A DNA stretch of 64,000 nt from Arachis hypogaea (lineage: Eukaryota > Streptophyta > Magnoliopsida > Fabales > Fabaceae). The position numbers and the translations under genes were made by a program. The stretch is taken from assembly GCF_003086295.3 (NCBI RefSeq), contig NC_092051.1, positions 78,748,445 through 78,812,444 of the forward strand. The letters are read 5' to 3'. The notes beneath the pieces were generated by a model that was given only the letters and a program-made list of their open reading frames with translations, ran no database searches and had not been told where the DNA came from. Of this stretch, positions 55,045-64,000 are shown piece after piece. Numbering within the stretch: position 1 is the stretch's first letter; the number at the start of each line of letters is the position of its first letter.

Positions 55045-57942
55045 TCATGGTGGTTGATGGTTATAGTGCCTCAACTTGTCCCCTCTGATTGTGAGCTTCT
55101 TCTTTGTTCCTTGGTGTTCAATCTCAGCATGTTCTAGTGAGAGTATTTTGCTCACAGTATAGTAATCATCAATCTGTTGGCTTGCTCCCAGTTGTTGATA
55201 GACTAACTGCACTTTGTCACCTTTGGAGAGCCCTTCTGTTGGAATTTTTTTGTTCTTCCAACCCTTTTTGATTCTGTTTTCATTCTTCTTCCTTCTTCTT
55301 ATTGATCCTTTCTGCTTGCAAGTGGGCTTCATTTTGGGATTCTTCTTCTTGATAACTAACACATCAATGCTTTCATGAATCTCTTCATTGCTCTGTACAA
55401 GTTCTTTTTCTTCTTCCCATGCTGCATTATCTTCTTCTTGCTTTGGGATGTTGCTGTGAATCACCTTGTCAATTTCCATATAGTCTTTCTTCTCATTACC
55501 AAATTGTGCTTCTGGTAACACCTTCAGAGTGACACTCTTATCATGCATTCTGAGAGTTAATTCTCCTTCCTCTATGTCTATGATAGCTCTAGCAGTGGCC
55601 AAGAATGGCCTTCCCAGAATAATTGAGTCACCATCATCCCCTTCTGAATCTAGAACCACAAAATCTGCAGGGTATATGAAATTGTCCACCTTTACCAGAA
55701 GGTTTTCAATCATACCCCTGGGGTATACTGTTGACTTATCTACTAGCTCTAGAGATATCTGTACTGGTTTAACTTCCTCTATATGTAGCTTTTTCACCGA
55801 GGAGGATGGTATTAAGTTAATACTTGCTCCGAGATCGCACATTGCTTTAGTGATGGTCAATTCCCCAATGGTGCAAGGCAACAGGAAGCTCCATGGGTCC
55901 TCAAGCTTGGGAGGAAGCCCTTTTTGAATCAAGGCACTGCATTTCTCAGTAATCATTATGGTTTCTTTCTCATCCCAGCTTCTTTTCTTGTTGACAAGCT
56001 CCTTCAAGAATTTGGCATACAGAGGCATTTGCTCAAGTGCTTCAGCCAAGGGGATATTGATTTCCAGCTTCTTAAAAATCTCAAGGAATTTGTGAAAATG
56101 CTGGTCTTTAACCTCTTTGTTGAACCTCTGGGGATATGGCAGTGGAGGTGTGATGCTCTTTCCTATTTGCTGCTATCCCTGAGCCACTTTCTTTGAGCTA
56201 TGTAGCTGGTTGTCCTTCTCTTTAAGTTTCTCAGTGCTTTTGTTTGGCATCACAACTTGCTCCTTACCTTCATCGTCCTTTGCTTGCTTCTCATCCTCTG
56301 TTGGTTCTTTGAAGCTCTCTGCTTGTTTCTTTGTAGTGTCATTGTTGCTTATCAATGTTCTCCCACTCCTTAATTGTATTGCCTTGCACTCCTCCTTGGG
56401 ATTTGGGATTGTGTCACTGGGCAGTGAGTTTGAAGGTCTCTCAACAGATACTTGCTTGGAGAGTTGCCCAATCTGCCTCTCTAGGCTCTTTAGTGATGCT
56501 TCATGGTTTTTGTTTGTTATTTCCTGGTGTTTCATCATTTTCTCTATCAAGGTCTCTAAGTTGGTGAGTCTTTGAGGTTCAGGTGGTGCTTGTGGTGGGT
56601 TGTGAGATGTGGGTGGTGGATGATAGGCATTTTTGTTGGTGGGTTGGTTATTGGATTGGTACTGGTTGAGATTAGGGTAGTTGTTTTGAGGTTTTCTGTA
56701 TGTGTTTTGGTTAGTCTACTGATGGTTGTAGTTTTGGTTGTTTCTTGGGTTGTTTTGATTTGAGTTCCTCTGCCATGGGTGTTGGTTTTGGTTGTGAGTG
56801 TCTCCCCATCTGAGGTTGGGGTGATTTTTCCATGAGGGGTTGTAGGTATCACCATTGAATTCATTTGGATTTGAATGCATGTACTGGACTTGTTCCTGTT
56901 GTTGCTCCTCTTGGATTTCTTCATTTTGCCCCCATGTGGCTGATGGTTGGCTGGTGTTAACTGCTGCAACTTGGAGGCCATCAATCCTCTTGATCATTTG
57001 CTCAAATTGTTGTTGAATTTGCTGCTGCATTAATTTGTTTTGAGCCAGGATTGAATCCACTCCTTCTAGTTCCATTACTCCTCTCCTTTGTGATGGTTGG
57101 CGGCCTCTTTGATGAGCAAATAAATATTGGTTGTTGGCCACCATATCAATGAGTTCTTGAGCCTCCTCTGCAGTTTTCATGAGTTGCAAGGAACCTCCAG
57201 CTGAATGATCCAAGGCTTCCTGGGATTTCAGTGTTAAGCCTTTATAGAAGTTCTGCAGCTTCTCCCACTCATTAAACATGGCAGGGGGACATTTCCTGAT
57301 TAGAGCCCTGTACCTCTCCCATGCCTCATAGATGGGTTCAGCCTCCATTTGTGTAAATGTTTGTACCTCAGCCTTCAACCTTATAATCCTCTGAGGTGGG
57401 TAAAACTTGGCAAGAAACTTGGTTACCAAATCATCCCAGTTGTTGATGCTGTCCCTTGGAAAAGATTCCAACCATTGAGTGGCTTTATCCCTGAGAGAAA
57501 ATGGGAATAGCATCAGCTTGTAACTGTCAGGAGGCACACCATTAGTTTTGACAGTGTTGCATATCCTCAAGAAAGTGGATAAGTGTTGGTGTGGGTCTTC
57601 AAGTGGTCCTCCACCAAAAGGGCAATTGTTCTGAACCAAAGTGATGAGTTGTGGCTTGAGTTCAAAATTGTTAGCATTGACATTTGGGGCCAAGATGCTG
57701 CTCCCACAATGTCTAGGATTTGCAAAGGTATAGGAAGCCAAAACTCTCCTCTGGGGTGGGTTGTCATTGTTGTTGTCTGCTCCACCTGGTGGATTGGTTG
57801 AATGTTCCTCCATCTCTTGGAATTCTTCGTCTGATTCCTCTTCTCCAACAATATTTTTCCCTCTTTCAGCTCTTCTTAACCTCCTGAGAGTTCTTTAGTC
57901 TTGTTCATGAAAATTGGGTATGGTTCTTCTTGTACCTGACAT
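55045..57942 (-). pseudogene. C5 gag-protease polyprotein (alpha type), three stops
   Basis: Minus strand, ATG 57942-57940 to TGA 55047-55045, all in one frame. Stops are TAA 57895-57897 (Glu codon elsewhere, residue 16), TAG 56716-56718 (Gln in the Gln/Asn-rich region) and TAG 56173-56175 (Gln just before the pre-protease block). The gag domain, coiled coil, retropepsin (C-D-L-G-A-S), alpha linker and integrase-like tail are all present without a frameshift. It shares alpha-specific residues with C3 but has none of the C3 deletions. Confidence 0.86.
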
Positions 57943-58112
57943 ACAAGCAGAGCATGAGAAATGCACAAAACCAGTGACACTTCAATCTACTTCTAGATTG
58001 AAGTGTTAGTTAGTTTAAGCAAAAAATCAAACAGTTAGTGGGTTAATCAAAATTAAAGAAAAAGTGCTTGATCTAGATTACCACCTCACTTAATCATTGT
58101 CAATCTAATCAA

Positions 58113-58130
58113 TCCCCGGCAACGGCGCCA
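58113..58130 (-). other. tRNA-Asp PBS of C5
   Basis: Perfect 18-base match on the minus strand, 6 bases inside the LTR end at 58137. The leader 57943-58112 has no other feature. Confidence 0.9.
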
Positions 58131-58136
58131 AAAACT

Positions 58137-59969
58137 TGATGAGTATTTTGGTGGAAAAGTGATATCCTCCCAAAACACACAAATCTAACCGGCAAGTGCA
58201 CCGGGTCGCATCAAGTAATAAAAACTCACGGGAGTGAGGTCGATCCCACAGGGATTGAAGGATTGAGCAATTTTAGTTTAGTGGTTGATTTAGTCAAGCG
58301 AATCAAGATTTGGTTGGGTGATTTGTGATTTGCAGAATTTAAATTGCATGAAATTAAAGAGAGCAGGAAATTAAATTGCGGAATCTTAAAGTGCAAGAAA
58401 ATGTAAATGGCTCGAAATGTAAAGGGGATTAGGAGTTGGATTTGCAGAAATTAAACAAAGGAAAGTAACTTGCATCAAACAAAAGAGTAAAAGAAGGTTT
58501 GGGTTGAATCGGATCTTGAAGCAGTAAAGTAAATGAACATTAAAAGCAAGAAACAAAATGTAAATTAGGAATTCAAATCTCAGGGCCCAGAGACTAGAAA
58601 ACCAAGTCTAGATCTCAATGCCTTCCTAGATCCAACAAGAACAATTGCAAGGGAATTGTAAATTGCAAGAAAAGTAGATGAAGAGCAATTAACAGAAATT
58701 AAAGTCACTCAATCAGTAAATAAAACAGAGAGATCCAAGGATGAGATTGAAACAGAATTTCTTCAATTCTTCAACCCAAGATCCAAGATAATTGTAATAG
58801 AAATTGAAAGCAATAAAAATAAGAGGAAGAGAAGTGAATTCTCCTTCCCCAAGACTAAGAAATTAAAGATCACTCAATATCCAAAGCTCTCCGAAAACTA
58901 TTATGAAAATTCCAAAGGAAAGCTCCCCGAAGAACTTGAATTCTATCCTATTTATACACTTTCTTCAAATGATCTTCAAGCCTTGAGTTGGGCCTTTGCT
59001 CTTGGTGGAATTGGGTTGAAAGAGGCCTTGGTTGATTTCTCTTGAAGTTTGGAGAAGAACCAAAGTAAACCAATTGAACCGGGTTGGAGTTTTGCAAAAG
59101 TTGGACCAAAAGTTGGAGCAAAAGTTAGGGTCTAACTTTTGGTCCAACTTTTCATATCAGCTCCCATTACTTGCTGATACTCACGTTGGTGCAAAAGTTA
59201 GGGGTCTAACTTTTGCACCAACGTTAGCCTTCCTTGGTGCACTTGTGGCGCCAACGTTAGCCTCAAAGTTAGGGGCTAACGTTGGCGCAAACTTTTGCTC
59301 CTCCCCTTGTAGTTTTCATGTGCCAACGTTAGCCTCAAAGTTAGGGGCTAAGGTTGGCGCAAACTTTTGGTGCCCAGGGAGTGTTTTTCTCATGCCAACG
59401 TTAGCCTCAAAGTTAGGGGCTAACGTTGGCGCAAACTTTTGGTGCCCAGGGGTGATTTTCATGTGCCAACGTTAGCCTCAAAGTTAGGGGCTAACGTTGG
59501 CGCAAACTTTTGGTACCCAGGGAGTGATTTTCAAGTTCCAACGTTAGCCCAAAAGTTAGGGGCTAACGTTGGGGCTAACTTTTCACCCAAAAGTTTGTGC
59601 AAAAGTTTGAGGCTAACTTTAGGTCCAGCTTTTTGCTTCCAGGTTCAATTTCACTTATTCCATTGTCTTCTCTTTACTCCTAGCTATTCCTTCTTACATC
59701 AACCATTCTCCAAGCTTTCTTCACCTATCATTAATCAACCAAACACATCAAAGCTATGCTCAAAATCATGAGATATTCATTCTTTCATAATATGTGACAA
59801 TTATAGTATAAAACCTCATGAAATAGCATGAACTCATACATGGTTGATTCAATCAAAGGAAACATGAAAATCTACTCAATTAGCTTGCTTATGGTTCAAG
59901 AAAGTGCATAATTCTAATGAAAACAAAAGAAAAAGGCTAGTTAAAATAGGCTAAGATGACTTGTCATCA
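58137..59969 (-). repeat. LTR shared by C6 and C5 (1833 bp)
   Basis: Minus strand TGATGACAAGTCATC at 59969 to ACTCATCA at 58137; TATA box 58949-58956. Same subtype and length as the LTR at 38112-39944. Confidence 0.88.
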
Positions 59970-61434
59970 CAACACCAAACTTAAAGCTTGCTTGTCCCCA
60001 AGCAAGAAAAGATTTATTGAGAAGAAAGAATGAAATGGAAGAGGATGTTCATGCTAGCAGAGTATTATTGATAATTCATGGGATTTTGTGTGGATATGTA
60101 AATACTCACTTCTTATTGACTCCTAGGCCTAGAAAGTCTCCTTCAAGCTTCAAGTAACATACTGCTATGACCTCTCATTATTCCTTTATCCTTGGCTATT
60201 ACTTTGTTTATAAGCTTTATTTGACTGTCATGTGTAGCAAGTTCATTTCCTTTTCTTTATACTTGACACATTATTCACCATAGACACTTGGCTCTCATTC
60301 CTTCTTAAAACATTGATGCCCAGCACCTCTTTGGGTTACTAAATGCCTTGTAGTTAGGTTGCTCTTGATAGTGGACTTTCAGCTGATGATCCCGGATTAG
60401 TTAACCCAAGTCACCGAGTGTTGACGCACTCCTAAGAGCTTACTAATCCAAGCAGATCCTAGTACAAAGACACCACAGGCATATATTTTAAAGTTCAAGC
60501 TATTGGTGTCCAGCTTTGTTTCTTTTTGTTTCCTTTTGTTCTGCCACTTTTTGGCTATCTCTTTTCTTTCTTTCTTTTTGTTTTTCTTTCTAACCAAGGA
60601 ATTTTTTTTTATTTAATTGAGATTCATAGACAGTAGGCCACTCTTTACTTAGAATGAGATATCCTAGCTCTTTATTCACTAAAAGTGAGCTATTATACAA
60701 CCACACACATACCACCATTTACTTTTATTCTACTTCTATCTAACAGAGACTATCTTGCTTCACATTCAAACATTTCTTTTATTGAGCTTAAAGATGCAGG
60801 GGACAAAACATGCTTCTTGTCAAGTGAAAGTAAACACACAAGCACACACATAAACTAGCTTACTTATTTTAAAAGAAATTTGAATCTGTTTGAACTAAAT
60901 GAACACTTTAACAAGACATCAATCAAAAATATTTCTCAACAGCAAAGGTTAAGTATAGATACAACCTATTGGTTTGCATTTCTTTTGTTCTTCTTTCTGC
61001 TGTGCCCCTTTTTGAGTCTTGATGCATAGTATCTTCAATTGGTGGTTAACTCCCAGACTTAATTCCTTGCTACTTCTTCTGATTCAACAGGTTAACTCTG
61101 GGCAAACTTTTGTGTCCTTGCTAAAGGTTATGAAATTGAGACTAAACAAAAACAGTTAAGTTGTTTGAATAATCTGTTTGATTGCTTGGAACTAGCAATG
61201 TGCAGGAAGTTAGAATGTAATTTTAAATGAAGTTTTGGTGGAACACCAAACTTAGCATCCTGCATTCTCCCTTCGATTGTTTCTGGTGTGCAACACCAAA
61301 CTTAGCTTCTTGCAATACATAGCAGTTATCCAACACTCTTATTGAAAAAGTTATGAAAAGAAAACTACCTCCGGTTGGGTTGCCTCCCAACAAGCGCTCT
61401 TTTATTGTCACTAGCTTGACATTGAGGCTTTCTT
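59970..61434 (-). other. C6 3' noncoding region (beta type)
   Basis: No gene supported; mirrors 30423-31888 with the terminal hairpin module, the A/G tract (T/C on the plus strand, 60520-60620) and two AAGTTTGGTGTT hairpins near 61243 and 61293. Confidence 0.7.
61374..61391 (-). other. Conserved post-stop hairpin, C6
   Basis: GTTGGG-AGGCAA-CCCAAC on the minus strand, 43 nt after the stop. Confidence 0.75.
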
Positions 61435-64000
61435 TTATGGTGGTTGGTGCTTGTAGGGCCTCAATTTGTCTCCTCTGACCGTGATCCTCTTCTTTGTTCT
61501 CTGGTGTTCAATTTCAGCATGCTCTAATGAGAGTATGTTGCTGACAGTGTAGTAGTCCTCGGTTTGTTGATTTGCCCCCAGCTGTTGATATATCAGTTGC
61601 ACTTTGTCACCTTTGGAAAGCCCCCCTGTTGGAATCTTTCTGTTCTTCCAACCCCTTTTTGCTTTGTTTCTGCGTTTCATCTTTCCTTTTGTTGATCTTT
61701 CTTTTCTGGCCGTAGGCTTTCCTTGGGGACCTCTCTTTTCAGTGGCTAATATTCTAATATCCTCTTGGGCTTCTTCATCAGTCTGCACAATCCTTAGCAT
61801 TGAGATGTTGCTGTGACCTTCCTGGTCATTTTTCATATAGTCTTTATTCTCCTTGCTAAATTGTGCCTCTGGTAATACCTTCAGAGTGACACTCTGGTCA
61901 TGCATCCTAAGAGTTAATTCCCCTTCCTCTACGTCTATGATAGCTCTAGCAGTGGCCAAGAATGGCCTTCCCAGTATAACAGAGTCACCATCATCATCGT
62001 TTGATTCTAGAACCACAAAATCAGCAGGGTATATAAAACTGTCCACCTTGACCAAAAGATTTTCAATTACACCCCTGGGGTATACCATTGACTTATCTAC
62101 CAGCTCCAGAGACATTTGTACTGGTTTGACCTCCTCTATATGCAGCTTTTTCACTAGGGAGGATGGTATTAAGTTAATACTTGCTCCGAGATCGCACATT
62201 GCTTTAGTGATGGTCAATTCCCCAATGGTGCAAGGCAACAGGAAGCTCCCTGGGTCCTCAAGCTTGGGAGGAAGCCCCTTTTGAATCAAGGCCCTGCATT
62301 CCTCAGTAATCATTATGGTTTCTTTCTCATCCCAGCTTCTTTTCTTGTTGACAAGCTCCTTCAAGAATTTGGCATACAGAGGCATTTGCTCAACTGCTTC
62401 AGCCAAAGGAATATTGATTTCCAGCTTCTTAAAAATCTCAAGGAACTTGTGAAAATGCTGGTCTTTAACCTCTTTGTTGAACCTCTGGGGATATGGCAGT
62501 GGAGGTGTGATGCTCTTTCCTATTTGCTGCTGTCCCTGAGCCACTTTCTTTGAGCTATGTGGCTGGTTGTCCTTCTCTTTAAGTTTCTCAGTGCTTTTGT
62601 TTGGCATCACAACTTGCTCCTTAGCTTCATCGTCCTTTGCTTGCTTCTCATCCTCTGTTGGTTCTTTGATGCTCTCTGCTTGTTTCTTTGTAGTGTTATT
62701 GTTACTTATCGATGTTCTCCCACTCGTTAATTGTATTGCCTTGCATTCCTCCTTGGGATTTGGGATTGTGTCACTGGGCAGTGAGTTTGAAGGTCTCTCA
62801 ACAGATACTTGCTTGGAGAGTTGCCCAATCTGCCTCTCTAGGCTCTTTAATGATGCTTCATGGTTTTTGTTTGTTATTTCCTGGTGTTTCATCATTTTCT
62901 CTATCAAGGTCTCTAAGTTGGTGAGTCTTTGAGGTTCAGGTGGTGCTTGTGGTGGGTTGTGAGGTATGGGTTGTGGGTGGTAAACATTTTGGTTGGTGGA
63001 ATGGTTGTTGGATTGGTACTGGTTGAGATTAGGATAGTTGTTTTGAGGTTTTCTGTATGTGTTTTGGTTAGTCTGCTGCTGGTTGTAGTTTTGGTTGTTT
63101 CTTGGGTTGTTTTGATTTGAGTTCCTCTGCCATGGGTGTTGGTTTTGGTTGTGGGTGTCTCCCCATCTGAGGTTGGGGTGATTTTTCCATGAGGGATTGT
63201 AAGTATCACCATAGAATTCATTTGGATTTGAATGCATGTACTGGACTTGTTCCTGCTGTTGCTCCTCTTGGATTTCTTCATTTTGCCCCCATGTGGCTGA
63301 TGGTTGGCTGGTGTTAACTGCTGCAACTTGGAGGCCATCAATCCTCTTGGTCATTTGCTCAAATTGTTGTTGAATTTGCTGCTGCATTAATTTGTTTTGA
63401 GCCAAGATTGAATCCACTCCTTCTAGCTCCATTACTCCTCTCCTTTGTGATGGTTGGCGGCCTCTTTGATGAGCAAAGAAATATTGGTTATTGGCCACCA
63501 TATCAATGAGTTCTTGAGCCTCCTCTGCAGTTTTCATGAGTTGCAAGGAACCTCTAGCTGAATGATCCAAAGCTTCCTGGGATTTCAGTGTTAAGCCTTC
63601 ATAGAAGTTCTGCAGCTTCTCCCACTCATTAAACATGGCAGGGGGACATTTCCTGATTAGAGCCTTGTACCTCTCCCATGCCTCATAGATGGGTTCAGCC
63701 TCCATTTGTGTAAATGTTTGTACCTCAGCCTTCAACCTTATAATCCTCTGAGGTGGGTAAAACTTGGCAAGAAACTTGGTTACCAAATCATCCCAGTTAT
63801 TGATGCTGTCCCTTGGAAAAGATTCCAACCATTGAGTGGCCTTGTCCCTGAGAGAAAATGGGAATAGCATCAGTTTGTAACTGTCAGGAGGCACTCCATT
63901 AGTTTTGACAGTGTTGCATATCCTCAAGAAAGTGGACAAATGTTGGTGTGAGTCTTCAAGTGGTCCTCCACCAAAAGAGCAATTGTTCTGAACCAAAGTG
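61435..64000 (-). CDS. C6 gag-protease polyprotein with integrase-like tail (beta type), 5' partial, intact
   Basis: Open on the minus strand from the window edge to TAA 61437-61435, about 854 residues; by comparison with C1 the first 100 or so residues lie outside. It contains the gag domain (RDKATQW, FYPPQRI, AWERYKALIRKCP), a Gln/Asn-rich segment, a coiled coil (ETLIEKMMKHQEITNKNHE), a Lys/Glu-rich linker, and a pre-protease block. The retropepsin is intact (C-D-L-G-A-S with Asp codon 62193-62191; ILGRPFLATARAII). A basic beta linker and the tail GDKVQL ... VRGDKLRPY follow. It is the only C copy here with no stop or frameshift, so it could still supply gag and protease. It lacks RT and the integrase core, and would depend on another element for copying and integration. 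Confidence 0.85.
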   Translation of the reverse strand, partial: TLVQNNCSFGGGPLEDSHQHLSTFLRICNTVKTNGVPPDSYKLMLFPFSLRDKATQWLESFPRDSINNWDDLVTKFLAKFYPPQRIIRLKAEVQTFTQMEAEPIYEAWERYKALIRKCPPAMFNEWEKLQNFYEGLTLKSQEALDHSARGSLQLMKTAEEAQELIDMVANNQYFFAHQRGRQPSQRRGVMELEGVDSILAQNKLMQQQIQQQFEQMTKRIDGLQVAAVNTSQPSATWGQNEEIQEEQQQEQVQYMHSNPNEFYGDTYNPSWKNHPNLRWGDTHNQNQHPWQRNSNQNNPRNNQNYNQQQTNQNTYRKPQNNYPNLNQYQSNNHSTNQNVYHPQPIPHNPPQAPPEPQRLTNLETLIEKMMKHQEITNKNHEASLKSLERQIGQLSKQVSVERPSNSLPSDTIPNPKEECKAIQLTSGRTSISNNNTTKKQAESIKEPTEDEKQAKDDEAKEQVVMPNKSTEKLKEKDNQPHSSKKVAQGQQQIGKSITPPLPYPQRFNKEVKDQHFHKFLEIFKKLEINIPLAEAVEQMPLYAKFLKELVNKKRSWDEKETIMITEECRALIQKGLPPKLEDPGSFLLPCTIGELTITKAMCDLGASINLIPSSLVKKLHIEEVKPVQMSLELVDKSMVYPRGVIENLLVKVDSFIYPADFVVLESNDDDGDSVILGRPFLATARAIIDVEEGELTLRMHDQSVTLKVLPEAQFSKENKDYMKNDQEGHSNISMLRIVQTDEEAQEDIRILATEKRGPQGKPTARKERSTKGKMKRRNKAKRGWKNRKIPTGGLSKGDKVQLIYQQLGANQQTEDYYTVSNILSLEHAEIEHQRTKKRITVRGDKLRPYKHQPP

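Larger units (their letters stand above)
50956..64000 (-). mobile_element. Inverted array: C6-LTR-C5-LTR-(deleted)-D LTR, minus strand
   Basis: All LTRs and reading frames here are on the minus strand. On that strand the order is C6 (beta), LTR 59969-58137, C5 (alpha), LTR 53498-51605, then AGTTTTTG-TTG and a partial D LTR. This repeats the beta-then-alpha order of C2-C3 on the plus strand and the C-LTR-to-D-LTR junction at 19255-19740. Confidence 0.8.

Overview
The window is a stretch of plant nuclear DNA made entirely of nested and tandem LTR retrotransposons; I find no host gene, tRNA or rRNA. All elements look like Ty3/gypsy elements of the Athila type. Every readable primer-binding site is complementary to the 3' end of plant tRNA-Asp, gag has no zinc knuckle, and the one long element carries an extra reading frame between pol and the 3' LTR. 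The repeated palindrome TGGCGTT-C/G-AACGCCA and the LTR start TGATGAGCGGATA are what I associate from memory with peanut (Arachis) FIDEL-like elements. The source is therefore most likely Arachis or a close legume; I could not check this by search.

Layout. (1) 1-8878, plus strand: element A, the 3' three quarters of a FIDEL-like autonomous element. It holds gag-pol with three in-frame stops, an env-position reading frame (5127-6251) and a 3' LTR (7339-8878). (2) 8879-10903, minus strand: a pol fragment of a second element of the same family (B), into which A inserted in opposite orientation. (3) 10904-19255: element C1, inserted into the reverse transcriptase of B, with two LTRs of about 1.85 kb and a gag-protease frame but no reverse transcriptase. 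(4) 19256-24142: a collapsed remnant, then element D1 (LTR 2.47 kb, coiled-coil reading frame, no pol). It is followed by exactly 1000 N (24143-25142). (5) 25470-50955: a tandem array in which neighbouring elements share LTRs: LTR-C2-LTR-C3-LTR-C4-hybrid LTR-D2-truncated LTR. (6) 50956-64000: the same kinds of unit in inverted orientation (partial D LTR, LTR, C5, LTR, C6), running off the right edge.

How the parts relate. The C elements encode gag, a retropepsin and a short C-terminal tail that resembles the end of integrase. Reverse transcriptase, RNase H and the integrase core are missing. The D elements encode only a coiled-coil protein with a basic C-terminus. Both would need enzymes supplied in trans, plausibly by an A-like relative. 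A, C and D share small RNA-level signals: the PBS (in C and D), a hairpin plus AAGTTTGGTGT just before the 3' LTR, and, in A and C, a covarying hairpin 41-43 nt after the gag/pol stop.

Most copies are broken by stops, frameshifts or deletions. C6 (61435 to the right edge) is the only C copy open throughout. Two subfamilies of C (called alpha and beta here) and two reciprocal chimeras between them show that recombination built this locus. All identities are by eye; percent identities and ages were not computed.
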